Assembly (NCBI GenBank): GCA_008477525.1
Contig: SPDT01000003.1
Span: forward strand, 1,488,001 to 1,552,000
From: Hypomyces perniciosus
Lineage: Eukaryota; Ascomycota; Sordariomycetes; Hypocreales; Hypocreaceae
Length of the DNA: 64,000 nucleotides
Direction: 5' to 3'
The translations under genes and the position numbers were made by a program. Every line of letters begins with the position of its first letter. Within the stretch, counting starts at the first letter, position 1. The notes below the pieces were generated by a model. The model was not told the origin of the DNA, searched no databases, and worked only from the letters and a program-made list of their open reading frames with translations. Below are positions 23,701-37,200 of the stretch, piece by piece.

Positions 23701-26700
23701 GCTTTACTGCAATTTCTTAATCTTAGTAAGATTATAAAAATTAAAGCGTTAAGATAAGGCATTAGTAAAGTTAAACTTCCCTGGCCTATATTTAATGCAA
23801 AAATTAAATAAAGCTAGTTTATTAAAAGCCTCTGCCTGCCAGTATAAAAGCTTTTATTTATCTGTAAAGTAATAGTGGTTAAGATAGTCTATTATAACCT
23901 GAATCTCTATACCTATATAAGCTAGATAATATCTCTATATTCAGAAAGCCTCTATAATAGTAAGAAATTTAATATTAAAGGTATAATAATATAATTTAAA
24001 ACTATTTAGCTTTTTTAATATATATACTATAAGGTGCTAGGCATCTCGCTAATACTAAGCTAGTATTGCTTTAATTGTATAGTTTAATGTGTCTATCTTT
24101 ATATAAATTAGCGCCTTTAGGTTATAATATATTAAAACAGGTTTCTTTAAAAACTTTCCCTTAAGCTATTAAAAAGCTTTAAAAGCGCTAGGCTTTAACT
24201 GTAAAGAACCTTTTTGCTTTTTATAAGTAAGATCTGTTAAAGGTACTGTAATTTTACTATAGTTTTTAATAAAGTAATAGTAAAACCCTATAAATCTTAG
24301 AAATATAAAGATATTATATATACTTCTAGGTACCGGCTACTTAATAATAGTTTAAATGTATAACTGTTTTATTTTAATTCTATTAAGTGTAATAATATAT
24401 TTAAAAAAAGGTATTAAAGTAATATAAAAGATATATTTATTAATATTAATATATAGCTTTGCATTTTATAACTTTTTAAAAACCTGGCAAATATACTGTA
24501 TATACTCTTTAAAAGTGCAGCTATAAATTAATATATTATTAAGATATATAATATAAATAAAATTAATTAGATTTTATAGTATATTATTAATGTATTGCTG
24601 AAAAGTTATAAGGGAATTTATAAGGCTGAATAGTATAATATTATACTTAAAGTGTCTATATTGGCAGCAAAATACCGTTTTCTATTTATCTTCTTTGCAG
24701 ATAGGTATCTAGTAATATATCCTTTAAATTAAGTTTAATAAAAATCTTAATATATAAAAGTCTATTAAAAATCTTAGAGATTAATAGTAAAAGAGTGTGG
24801 TTTTTGCAAGTTATTTTATTTAGAGTATAGAAATCAATATATATTTGCAGTTTACTGCCTTTTTTAATATAAATATTATAGGGGCACCTATAAGACTAAC
24901 AGACTGCTGAATTTATATATTCTATAATACTTTTTCTAAATACTTGCAGAAAGCTTTTAGCTTTTTAAATGCTAGGTTATAAATAAGACTTTATAGAGGC
25001 ATGTTCTTATCTTTTAATTTAATAGTATACTATTAATTTACTAATATATTAGCAGCTTTTTTTATAGAGAAAATACTAGTAAGATTATAATATATAGGAA
25101 GTAATTTTAAATATAAAGCTGACTTATAGTTTTTTAGGGAAATAGCTTTATTTAAGTTAGGAGATAGTAAGTCTTTTAAAGCTTTTAGCTTAACTTTTAG
25201 CTTCTTTTCAGTTATTAATATAAAAGCTATTCAGGCTTTTTTTATAGCTTATTATAGCTGCTTTTTAAAGGCTATTAAAGTAATAGAATCCCTAGTTAAA
25301 GGTTAATTCTATTGATTATACTTCTATAAAAGGGTAAAATCAGCTTTTTGAAATTAAAGTCTTCCTAGAATAAAGTCTTCTAAACTATTAGCAATAATAC
25401 AATAAAGTAGCCACTTTTTCTCTACTCTTTAATTATTAATTATCTTTATAAATATATCTATATAGCTATAAATTATAGCAGAAACACCTAAGAAAATAGC
25501 AGTAAGCTTAAGAGCTAGTAATAGACTTTTTAATTAATCCTTTTATTATAAAGAGATAATATAAATATCGCTGCCAGGATTAAACAGGGCATTTATATAT
25601 TGCCAGTAGCTACCTAGCTATATCTTCTCTAGTCATTTTATAGGTAAATCTATATAGCAATTATATTCCTCGGCTTAATAAACTGCAGGTTTAGTATTTC
25701 TGCTAGTAAAGTATAGCTAAACAGGGTTATTATACTTTTCAGTAAAGTAGTATTTACTATTATACTTTATATAATTAAAAGCTTAACAGGAGGTGTTATA
25801 GTAAAGACTACTATATTTCCAATAAATTATTAAATTAAAGAGGTTTCTTTATTCTTTTAAACCTCTAGATATTTCGGTTATTATATTCTTTAAAGTATTA
25901 GCAGTATAATCTTAATATAATCCCTGCTAACTAGTAGGTCTAGTCTTTCTATATCTTCTTTAAAATCGAGATTCCTATTAAAAGCCATTTATATTACTAG
26001 TATAGCTATATATAAAAGTTTTAGCGATTATACTAGTATAAATTAATTCCTGCTAGGTTATAGGGATTTTATAATAAAGTATTTATTTATTTATTATAAA
26101 GGAGAGGCACTATAAGAATATATAAATCTTAAGCTATAAAGGAGTTGTTTTAAGGAACTTGCTTTTAACAATCTTAAATTAAAAGAAGAATAACTGAAAA
26201 TTCTATTTAGCAGCTTAATATAAGTAAAAGATTTATAAAGTCGCTTTATAGCACCTAGTTAGGCTATTGCAATTATTATCCTTAAGCTATTAATAAAATT
26301 TATCTTAAATAATCAATCTAGTAAATCCACTTTTCTCTTTAAAATAGCTAACTTATCGCTATTAAATATCTCCTTTTAAGCAGGAAATAGTATAAGTAAT
26401 CTTATAAGCTGCTTAAAAAAAGGTATTAAAGGATAATTTAAACTGCCCTTTAATAATAGTAAAAAAAGTTTATAATTCTGCCTAAAACTTTCCTTTATAA
26501 TAAAAAGCTTAAATTTACACTTTACCCTAATTGCCTTTATAAAGTTATTTTAAATTAGCGGTATATAATAAACTAATTATAGGCAATAAACCTTTAATCT
26601 TTAAAAGTTTAAAAGAAGGGTTTTCCCTATAAAGAAAAGTATTTAAATATTTCCTTTTTAAATATATTTACTACTTATTTTTTATTTACTAAATATAAAC

Positions 26701-26893
26701 ATTAAGTTTTTTTTCGGTAAGTAAAATATTATTTAAAAGGCCTAATTAATAATTTAATGGAGTAACTTTATTTAAAGGTCTTTGCGGTTAAAATATAGCC
26801 TCTTTATTAAAAGTAAATTAGTTATTTGCCGCTAAAGGTATCTTTAACTTTAATAGTCTTTTTACCTTTACTGGGAATAGAGAGAGACTAGTA

Positions 26894-27155
26894 TATTAGA
26901 GACCCTTTTTAAGGCAGACAGATTAGGCAAAGGGCTGCGACTTTAAAGAAAAGTAAAGGAGGTTAAAGAGCAGTTACTTAAAGGAGAGATAGATACTAAT
27001 AAGTAGGTAATAAGCCAGAAACTAGTAGTTAAGTGTAACAGCAGTAGTTTACTAGTCTCTGAAGTTCTATATCTTCGGGGACTACAGTTACTCTTATATA
27101 TGCATTCCGGCCTATATGATATCACGAGAGCTCTGGAGCTTCCGGTCTCCTAACA
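26894..27155 (-). repeat. LTR of the 6702-bp gypsy element (right copy, 5' LTR)
   Basis: Same length as the left copy, starting TATTAG and ending CTAACA through C-to-T and G-to-A changes. The differences from the left copy are almost all transitions. Confidence 0.92.
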
Positions 27156-27160
27156 TTATT

Positions 27161-30100
27161 ACTAGGCATTCTAAGCTACTATCTGCTTATCTTATATCAG
27201 TTATTTTATTATTTATATAAGTATATAGACTTATTTTCAGATATTATTTTAAGCCAATTTATCTATTAGTTTAAATAGTATTAAACTATAGTATATATTT
27301 AAAGGTGTAATTTATTAGATTTCGGAATATTAAAGTATAGTTTTCCCCATTATTACTATAAAGGCTATTATTATAGCTTGCCCTTTTTCACTTAATTTTA
27401 AAAGAGCTTTTTTATTATCTTTAATTGCTTACTAGTTAGGTTTAATAATAACTCTTAAAACTCTTTTATCCTTTAAGTCCTAGTTATCCTTTAATGCATT
27501 AAAAAAGCTATTATTTTCTTTAAAGGAAACCGACTTTGCGTTTAAGGTTTTAGTATTATTAGTAACAGCTAGCATAGTTAGCGGGGGTCTTATAGGTTAT
27601 AGCATTACTAAGAAACGCATTAACTTACTTTCAGTTATTAGTCCTACTACTGCTTTTATAAAGGATACTGCTTATATTACTAGGCTAATAATATTATTTT
27701 ATTTCTTTACTATTAATACTATTTATAAAGTAAAGGAAAATACTTTTCTTTTCCTTTACTGTAATTAACTTAGCTATATAGCCAAAGGTATAGGTATTAT
27801 TAATATAGGAAATTATATTTTAAATAGTAGCTATTATTATTAGAATCTTCTTTAAATGCCTAAAAGTAAAAAAGCAATTAATTATTAAAAAAGACTATTA
27901 TTATAATAGATTAACCTATTCTCTTTTCTAAAGTTATTTACTAATACTTTTAAGTTAGCTAGGCATTAACTATTAATCTTTATTATATTCCTTTTATAAA
28001 TTATTTTAAAGGGAGCTTATTAACTTTAATTTAATTTAATTAAATAGTATTTAATTAAAAAAAGTAAAATATTTTTAATATTTATCTTAAAATTTATAAT
28101 AGTAAATTTATTTACTGTTAAAGATTAATATAAAATTTCAATTATATCTATATAGCTTTTAACTAAATATTTAAAGTATAAGTATTAACATTAATTTTAA
28201 AATAAAAGTTTAAATCCCTTTAGGTTAATTATTTTATACTTTATAAAGCTAAAAGAAATAGAAATCCTATTTCAAGGTCCTGCTAATTAATTTAATTTAA
28301 TATTAATAAATCTATAAAGCATTTACTGGATCTAAAATAGGCTTAAATAGCTATATTTATTAGCTTTAGGTTATTCTATATATAGGACTATATAAAAGCT
28401 AAATAAATAGGGAAATCCAGCTTTTTTAACTATATAGGCTTATAAATTAAAGAACTACTACGCTTAGTATTTATAGTTATATCTATAAAAGTTAAAGTAG
28501 TAAAGGTATTTGCGTTTATTAAAAATATAAATATACTAGTATTTAAAGAAATAAATTAACTTTATAAAAATTTATTATCTTTTAATAAAATACTAGAAGT
28601 TTTATAATCTATTAAGAATACTAAAAGCTTAAAGTATTATTTAATTAAAAGCAGGGGCACCTTTAAAAGCATTTATAAATACTATAATTTTAACTTAAAC
28701 TGCTTTAATAATTACCAGTCCTTTAACTACTATATAAAGTATTGCCTTTAAAGTAAAGTTTAATGCTTATCTTTTACAGGAAAGGTTATATAAAAAGTTA
28801 TAAATATTTTTAATATAAAAGCGCTATTTATTTACTTTAAAGTTAAATATTAATATAAAATTCTTATAGTAAATATAGCTTAAAGTAATTATTATTTTAA
28901 CTAATAATTATAGGTAGCTAGTAATATATTAGTTAAGTTAAAGGTAGATTTATAATAGTTAATAGCTATATTAACTTATAATAAAACTAATAGTAAAGTT
29001 TTATTTATTTAGCTTAAAAAAGCTTTTAGCGCGGTTTAGGGATATTTCATTAATATAATAAAAGAGTAGAGTTTTTAGTTTATTTTTTATAGGCTAGAAA
29101 AATAAAGTAAAAGGGTAAAGGTCTTTTTTTAAATAAGGCATTATAGTAAAAAAGGAAAAAAGGTATAATTAAATAATTTTAAAGTAAAATTTAAAGTAAA
29201 GGCAATAGTTTAATTATAGTAAAACAGGATTATATTTAAATAGATAAAAAAAAAGGCAGAATATAATATTATTTTTATCTTTTTATAAATATAAGTATAC
29301 ATTTTATTATATAAAGTAATTTCTTTATTATATATAAATTACTACTCCTTTAAAGTAGCCTCTATAACTCGCTTATTTTTTTATTTTCCTTTCTCTCTTT
29401 CTTTTCTTTTCCTTTTAATCTTTCCTTAATTATTATTTAATTATAAAAGATCCCGCTAAAAAGCCTATTATCAATTACCTAATATAGCCGACTTTATTAA
29501 TATACTTATTATAGGCAAGAAAACCATTAGCAAGACTTCTTTATTTTAAAAAAATTAAACCTAACTTTATCTCTCTACTTAGTTATCTACTTTAAATAAA
29601 GCTTTAGTAAATAGGTATTATTTAATTAATATCTTTATTCTAACTCTATTTAAATTTAAAAATATTTTACTATTTAAATTATAAGTAGTATTAATATTAG
29701 TCAGTTAAATTTATTAATTTATTTAAAAATTACTTTCTCCCTTTTATTTATACTATCTTTATTACTCTTATTATTTATAAAAAGTTATACCTTTAAAGAA
29801 TACTTTTAGCGCTATACTTTTAAAGGCTTTTAATTATATCTTTAAAATATTATACGCGCTATTAAAAGAAAGCTTTTTAAGCCTACCTATATCCTAATAG
29901 AGATTTTATATATTTATAAATAGTTCTTTTATACTTTTTTTAAGCAGATAAAGTATATTAAAGCTTTATTTATATTATTTTACAGACAGCGCAATCCTTA
30001 ATTCTACTAAAAGTGCCTTTAAATGTAATCTATTACTATTATAACTGCTAAAAAATATATCTTATTCCCTTTTTACAACTATATCTTTATCCCAGGTTTT

Positions 30101-33100
30101 GAATAAAAGGATTATTTAAATTGCCTTTAATCTAAAGCTTTTTCTTATACTTAGCGACATTTTCCTAGTTACTAGCCTTAATAAAGTAACCAAAATATAA
30201 CTACTACTTTCCTTAAGAAGGATTAAATACCTACTTTTATTAAGCTAATAGTCTTTAACTATTTTAATCTTTTAATAGCCCTTTATTTTATAAAGGACTT
30301 TTTTTATTTTAAAGGAAATAAAAAGGCAAAGAGTTAGGCAATTTAGCAGGTTTAGAAGTTTATTTTAACCTCTGCTATTAAAAAATAAACAGTTAATAAA
30401 GAAATATAGTTAATAAATTATTTAATCTTACAGTTTTTTTCCTTATAGTATACCTAGGTTATATTTTTTATAGGCAGGGCAGTAAACTTTAATTAATAGT
30501 TATCTCCTCCCCTTTAAAAACAATATTTAGCAGCTGTTTTTTAAACATATTACTATTTATCCTCCCTTATATATCCTCTATATAAAGGTAATTATCCTAA
30601 TTTATCTAGTTTATTCTAAAAATAGCTACTTTAAAGTATTATAAAAGACTGTATTTTAATTAAAATATCTCTTTTTCCTTTAATTTATAAGTATATACCC
30701 TAGTTTTTAGCTAAACTATTTAATTTTATTAACTATATATTCTTTTAATAATTAAAGAGTTGCTATAAAGCTTTTTAAGTTCTTAATTATTAATAACTTT
30801 AATTATTACTCTATTAATTGCTTTACCTTTAAGTAAATCTTTATCCGCCTTTAAGTCTTAATCTATAAAAGTCTTTTTATTATTTTCAGCTATTTACTAG
30901 CTAAATTTATCTTTTATAAACTTCTTTAAATATTCGCCTAAATAAATTTTGTTACGCAGGACCCTATTTAATATTTTCAGTTTATATACTTTTATTATAT
31001 CCACTTAAAACTTAATCTTAAATAAGCCTAACTAATACATCTTTAATTTTATATCTTTTAAAAGGTCTTTTTAATACTTTATATTATAAAGTAAAATAAA
31101 GTTACTAAAGAGGAGTAATTTAGCTGCTTTTTACAGTAAATATTAATTATTAATATTTATCCTTTTAGTTAATATTTAACAAAATGCAATTACTTTCTTT
31201 TAAGCTATTTTAAGGTTTTCCTTTTTTTTAAATATATATATATATACTATTAATTAATTTTCTATTATATAGACTTTATCCTAGTTAATTAGCTGCTAGG
31301 TAAATAGTTTTATCTTTAAAGGAAAAAATCAATTCCTAGCTAAATAATAGGTAAAATGCAGAGTACTTTATTAAACTTTTTACTATATATTTATTAGCTA
31401 TAATTCCTTTATTTAAATTCTAAAACCACTTTTTATTAAACTTAGCTATTTTTATTAATATTAATATTAAGCTTTAATAGCTGACCTTTACTATAGTATT
31501 AGCTTTAAGGTTATATATTAATATCCGAATAATCTTAACTTTTAGATTAATTAATACTTTTAAAAGTATCTTTTTTATTTTTAATCCTTTATCTATAATA
31601 GCCTAAATTATTATATTAAATTAATATATTTATTTAAATATAAACTTTATTATTACTGCTAATAATAAAGTAAATATAGGTTTTACTTTTATTTATCTAT
31701 AAAAGTTATATTTTCCTTTAAATAAATAGATATATTGACAGTTATTTAAGATATATTAAATATTAAAATAAACCTTCTTTATAGGCTTAGTTAATTCTAT
31801 TATAATAGCTAGCTCTTTAAAGTAATATAAATTAAAGCCTTAATATTAGGGGTATAATATAACTGCTTTATATATATTATTTTATATTTACAGCCATTAA
31901 TATCTTTCCTTTAAAAACTAGAAAGTTACTTCCTAGCCTTTATAGCCTATTTTAATATAATATTGCTAAATAGCTGTTTTTTTTAAAGTTAAGCTATTAA
32001 AGATAAATGCAGGCTAATAGCAGTATTTTATTATTTTACCTATAATTTCCTATCTTTTACACTAAACCTTTTTACTTTATTCCTAAATTACTAAAAGTTT
32101 ATAGCTAAAAAATTCAATAGTCTCTATATTGTTTAAAAGTACTGCGAAATTTATTAAAACTCCTCGCTATACTTTTCCTCTAATAGTATAAACAAAATTA
32201 TACTTAAATATATATCTATAAAATCTTTTAAGTCCCCTTTTTTCTTAGCTTTAACTTTATTTATAGCAGTTACCAGTTTATAAAATAAAGCATCTACTAT
32301 AATATTTTCTTTCTTAAGGATATATTTAATAGTAAAATTAAAACAAAATATAATTAATTTATTAGGTTATATACCTCTTAAACATATTATTAATTCTGTT
32401 ATTTATTTAATTAATAACTATTTTAATATCTATTTCTAGTATAAATAAACGTCTATAAATATAAATATATAGCCTTTTAAAAGCTTAAAGTAAAGCTTTA
32501 TATTCTTTTTTTATAGTATTATACTTTATTTCTAATAAAAGCTAATATTTACTTTTATATTAGATTAATTATCTTTTCCTTTCTATAATCTATATTAAAG
32601 TAACCCCCTAGCCTACTATATTAGTGTTAATTATAAAAATCACTTCCCTATATCCTTTACTTACATCTAATATCACTAGTATTAAGGTAAAAGTAATGAA
32701 CTTTTTAAGTTTATTTATAGTTTACTATTATTCTTTAATCTATTTCTAGGGGGCATTTTTTTAATAGGGTTATTAAAGGCTTAGTAATCCACGCAAAATG
32801 TTTAATCTAGTATCTATAATAGCTAACTAAACTAAAGAAAAATCAAACTTTATTAATAGTTTTACAATTTTTTTATTCTTTGATTTTAATAATTTTGCCT
32901 ATAGCCAGTTAATACCCTTTTATTCTATATAAGTACTTTACTAATTTAGCGGATTCTTAATAAAAGATTAATTTTACTACTAAAATTATATATCCTAATA
33001 GTTTAATATTTATTAAAGTTTTATCTAGATTTTACAGATACTTTAAAATATAGTATTAAACCCTAGGTATTACTTTTTTACTACTATATATAGACTTCAA

Positions 33101-34035
33101 ACCTTATATTATAATACTATCTAAAAATAGTTAATAAACTATAAATATAAGATTAAATAGTATTTAAAGAATAATATATTAAAATTGCGCGATTAAGTTT
33201 ATAGCGCCTATTAAAACAGTATAGTATTTTAAAAGGCTAATAGGGCTTATAAATATAGTTATATCTTAGCTTTTTTTATTAAAAGGGATTTAATTATAGC
33301 TTAAAAAAAAGTCTAGTAATAATAGTATTATATAACATGTAAAGTCTTTACTGACTTAATCTGCACTTAAAGGAATAAAGGCGTCCTTAATAGTTACTTT
33401 ATTTATCTATATAATAGAGTTAATAAAGCGAAGGCTGCTATCTTTTTCTATACTAGGAAAAACGGGTTTTTATATAGCTTATAGCTTTCCTTTAAAAGAC
33501 CTTTTTTAATATATACTTATAGTAAATTAACTATTTTCTTCTCTATACCTTTAAAGATTAAAATACTGCTATTTTGCTAAGCATTATACTTTACTATATA
33601 AATAGTTTATAATAGGGCAATTTTAAGGTTTAGCTTTATATATTTTATAAAATCCCAGGAAAATGCTATTTCCCTATTTTTCAGGATCTGCATTAAAATT
33701 ACAGTTTCTTATATTATTAGTTTCCCCTCTATTATCTTTAAAATCGCTGCTAAGCAATCTAATATAAGTCTTAACTTAGCTTTAATTAGTAAAAACTTTA
33801 AAGTAATATATTTAATAAATAGGGTATTAAGGTCCAAATTATCCTTAACTTTATCCTACTTCTTTTATTTTTAATAAAGACTTTTAGTAAAAATAAAACT
33901 ATTAAATAAGGCATTATCTATTAAATAGATTTTTATGCCTTTCTTTTTATATATAGTATTAGTTTTAATCTATTTATACTTCTACGCTCTCTTTTAAGAC
34001 TTTCTTTTTTATTCCTTTACTCTTTTAAATTCCTT
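27161..34035 (-). mobile_element. Second gypsy-type relic without recognised LTRs
   Basis: The minus strand near 32270-32515 reads as a retroelement RNase H: EYKALL, then AFKRLYIYIYRRLFILEID, and further on INYIL and FYY, with stops between. This is unlike the other gypsy elements here, so it is a separate family. It lies between two LTR elements and probably served as the insertion target of one or both. I could not find its LTRs, and the boundaries given are those of the neighbours. About 29.0-31.5 kb is unresolved AT-rich sequence. Confidence 0.55.
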
Positions 34036-34040
34036 TACTG

Positions 34041-34202
34041 TATCACGGCACACGGAACAGCGGGTTAAGGTAATATCTTTATTGTGCCTTGAACAAGGCA
34101 AGAAGCTATGAGAATGTGGTTTGAAGGTGTAGGACTAAGTTATCACGTAAAGACGTACGTGATGCTGATAAGTTATCAGAGGGCAGGTTTAGTGCCGTGA
34201 CA
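34041..34202 (-). repeat. LTR of the 6603-bp gypsy element (left copy, 3' LTR)
   Basis: Starts TATCACGGCAC and ends GTGCCGTGACA; the ancestral start was probably TGTCACGGCAC. It differs from its partner by about 25 transitions, mostly at CpA with some at CpG. Confidence 0.92.
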
Positions 34203-37200
34203 GTACCCCCCCCTTTTTAAACTCTATTTGCCCCCAAATAGCTATTCCAAGACTATATATATTCCAATCCTCCTATTATAGTAATTCCATTATAAACGGC
34301 TACTGCATCGCGGGTCCGGCTAGTCGGTTATCTTCTTTTTCTTAATCTAGGCAGGCGGGCTAGGCTTATTGGGGGTTTTTATATAGTATTCTAAAAGGGC
34401 GGCGTCTTATCCTTTTAGATCCTTTGCGGGTTGCCAGCTTAGTGCATAGTGTTTCTAGGCTATATAATAGTATAGGCTATCCTTATTATAGCAGTCAAGG
34501 ATTTCATTAAATTCCCACTTTTCCACCACTTTATTCGTTTTATTATCTCTTTTAAGGACTTATCCTTATATATTCTTATTATCTCGCTTATTAATAGTAT
34601 TTTATCCCAGTAAATATATCTATTAGCCTGCTTTATTGACTGCTAATAGTCTAAAAAGAGAGTTATAAAATATAGGGAAAATGCAGATGCAGTTAAAGAG
34701 TTTAAGTCAGCAAGCTTAAGGGTATATATTAAGGATTTTATATAGGCCCACCTATTTATTATCTCCTTTCTTTATTAAATGGTTTATTTTAAAGTATTTA
34801 GTCTTTAACTATACCTTTTCGCTAACTGTAAATCAGTATAAGTCCTCCCTTAATATATTGGCCGCAGCTTTATATTAGGCGATCGATTATACTGTAAAGG
34901 CTTTTAGTTAGTTTAAGATTTATTAGAAACGCTTAGCTATAGTGTTTACTTTATAGAAACTCCTTTTTTAGGCAATAGATAGGTTTAGCAGGCAGGGGTT
35001 TAAAGGCTTAATTTTTAGGCGCAGGTAAAAACTGTAATTTATAAAAAACAGTAAAGTTCCTATTATCTTAGATATTTAATTATTTTAAGTAAACTCTGCA
35101 AATAGCAACCAGTCTACCTAATCGTTCTAGTAAAAACTTATAAACTGCCTAAAATACTATTCCACCTTTATATTTAACTATTCTATCTAGCTATTAGTTT
35201 TTAAATAATAGGCTAAAGAATATTTAAAGTAAATTCTAAGTTATTAGGATAGCTGCTTCTAAAACTTAAATATAAACTAAATACCCTAGTCTAATATAAT
35301 TGTCTTTAAAGCTCTGTATAAAGTATAGACGCGCAAGATAAAGGCATCGGTAAATTCTTTAGTATTAAATATATAGGTTACGATAAAGTAATATATCTTT
35401 ATTAAGCAGTATACTACTATAAGGATATTTTTATAGACTAAGCCTTACTAGTTACAGTTAGGCAGTAGTATAATATAGTTTATTAAAATATTACTTTAAG
35501 CCTAGAATAATACTAGTAATAGTTTCAGGAATCTTAGGGGAATAAACCTATTTAATTTTATTTAAAAGTATAAGTTATAACCTTTAATAAAAATATTAAT
35601 ATTAACTGACATTTATAGCTATTAGTATATATAATTAAAGAGGTCTAGCATTTTTACTTATCCTAAATATCCTTTTAGCCTAGAAAAGTATATTTAGTAT
35701 ATAACTTATATTTTTACTTTATTTATTAGTAAAAGGAAAAGTTATTTCTAGTAATATATTTAATTACTATAAATTTAAAAGTCTTATATCGCTGCCTTTA
35801 AGTTACCTCGAATACCTTTAAGCTATTATTAAATAGCTAAGTTTTAAAGCGCCTATATTATAATACTCGCTATATTTAATATTTTATAAGCTTTATTGAT
35901 TATTATATTAATTAATATCTCTAAGTTTAGGATTAAAGTGCCAGTTATTACAGTAAATAGGTTCTTATTATCTATACCTCTTATAATATTAATATAGGTA
36001 TAGGGGTTAAAGCAGCTTTCTAAAAGTAAAGTTCTTTTTCTTTTTTTTAATTAACTATTATTTTAGTTTAACTTTACTGGGATATCCTGAAATCTCCTGC
36101 TTAATGCATTAAGCCTTACTGCTTTCAACCTAGGCCAATAAATAATTTAGAAATTATACTGCGATAAGAATTTAAACTAATAGATTTATCTTTAATTTAA
36201 TACTTTAATAGTTATAAAATATTCTAAGTTTTTATAGTCTATAATAATCTTAAATTTATTTTCTATACTTTAAAGCTTAAGGCGCTATTTTTCTAATAAT
36301 TTAATAATAGCTAGTAGTTTTTTATTATAAATCTTATAATTATATTTAATAGGTAAATGCTTTAATAAAAAGTATACTATTAATTATAAAATATTATTTT
36401 TCTTATATTAAAAGAGAATATTATTACATGCCTAGTTTAAGGCATCTATTTCTAAAACTGTCTTTTTATTATAGTTAAAGAAAATAAAGATTAAGGCAGT
36501 TATAAACTGGGTTTTAAAACAGTTAAATGCAGCAGTATAGAGTTCTGTTTAATTCTATAGTATATCTTTTTTTAAAAGGCTATTTAAGGGTTTATAGATA
36601 TTAGAGAAGTCTTTAATAAACTGCCAATAAAAATTCACAAAGCCTAAAAAGTATTAGAGTTTGCAGAGGTTTAAGGGTCTTTTCTACCTTATAATTACAG
36701 CTACTTTCTTAAAGTTTATTTTAATACTATTACTTATAATAATTAAGTTAAAGTACTTTATTTTTATTGTTTTAAATTTATATTTTTTAATATTAATTTA
36801 AAGACCTGCATTAATTAATCTATTTATAACTTTTTATATATATTATTAATATTCCTTTTATATAGCTAAATAGATTAAAATATTATTAAAGTAAACTATA
36901 TAAATCTTATTAAGTAAATTATATAAAGTATAGTTAATATAATATTAGAAAGAGGCGAGGGTATTATAAAGATTAAAAGGTATAATAAAGGTTTCGAATA
37001 GCTTAAACTAGGTTATAAAAGCTATCTTTTATTTATATCCCTCTATAATTCTAAGTTTATTAAAGGCGGCTATTATATTTAATTTAATATAAAATCTAAT
37101 ATTATATAAAGCATTTAATATTTCCTGGATTAGCGGTAATAGGTATTAATTCTTTATAGTAATATTATTAAAGCTTTAATAATCTTAATAAATATAGATG

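Larger units (their letters stand above)
20454..27155 (-). mobile_element. Gypsy LTR retrotransposon (6702 bp), minus strand, RIP-degraded
   Basis: Two 262-bp direct LTRs (20454-20715 and 26894-27155) are flanked by a perfect 5-bp duplication, TTATT (20449-20453 and 27156-27160). On the minus strand a polypurine tract AAAAGGTGGGGCAGCC lies directly before the left LTR, so transcription ran right to left. The RT core is readable on the minus strand near 24525-24560 as FIYIIYLNN followed by ILIYS, with the catalytic DD changed to NN. All frames hold many stops. It is a dead class I element that would have encoded Gag and Pol. Confidence 0.92.
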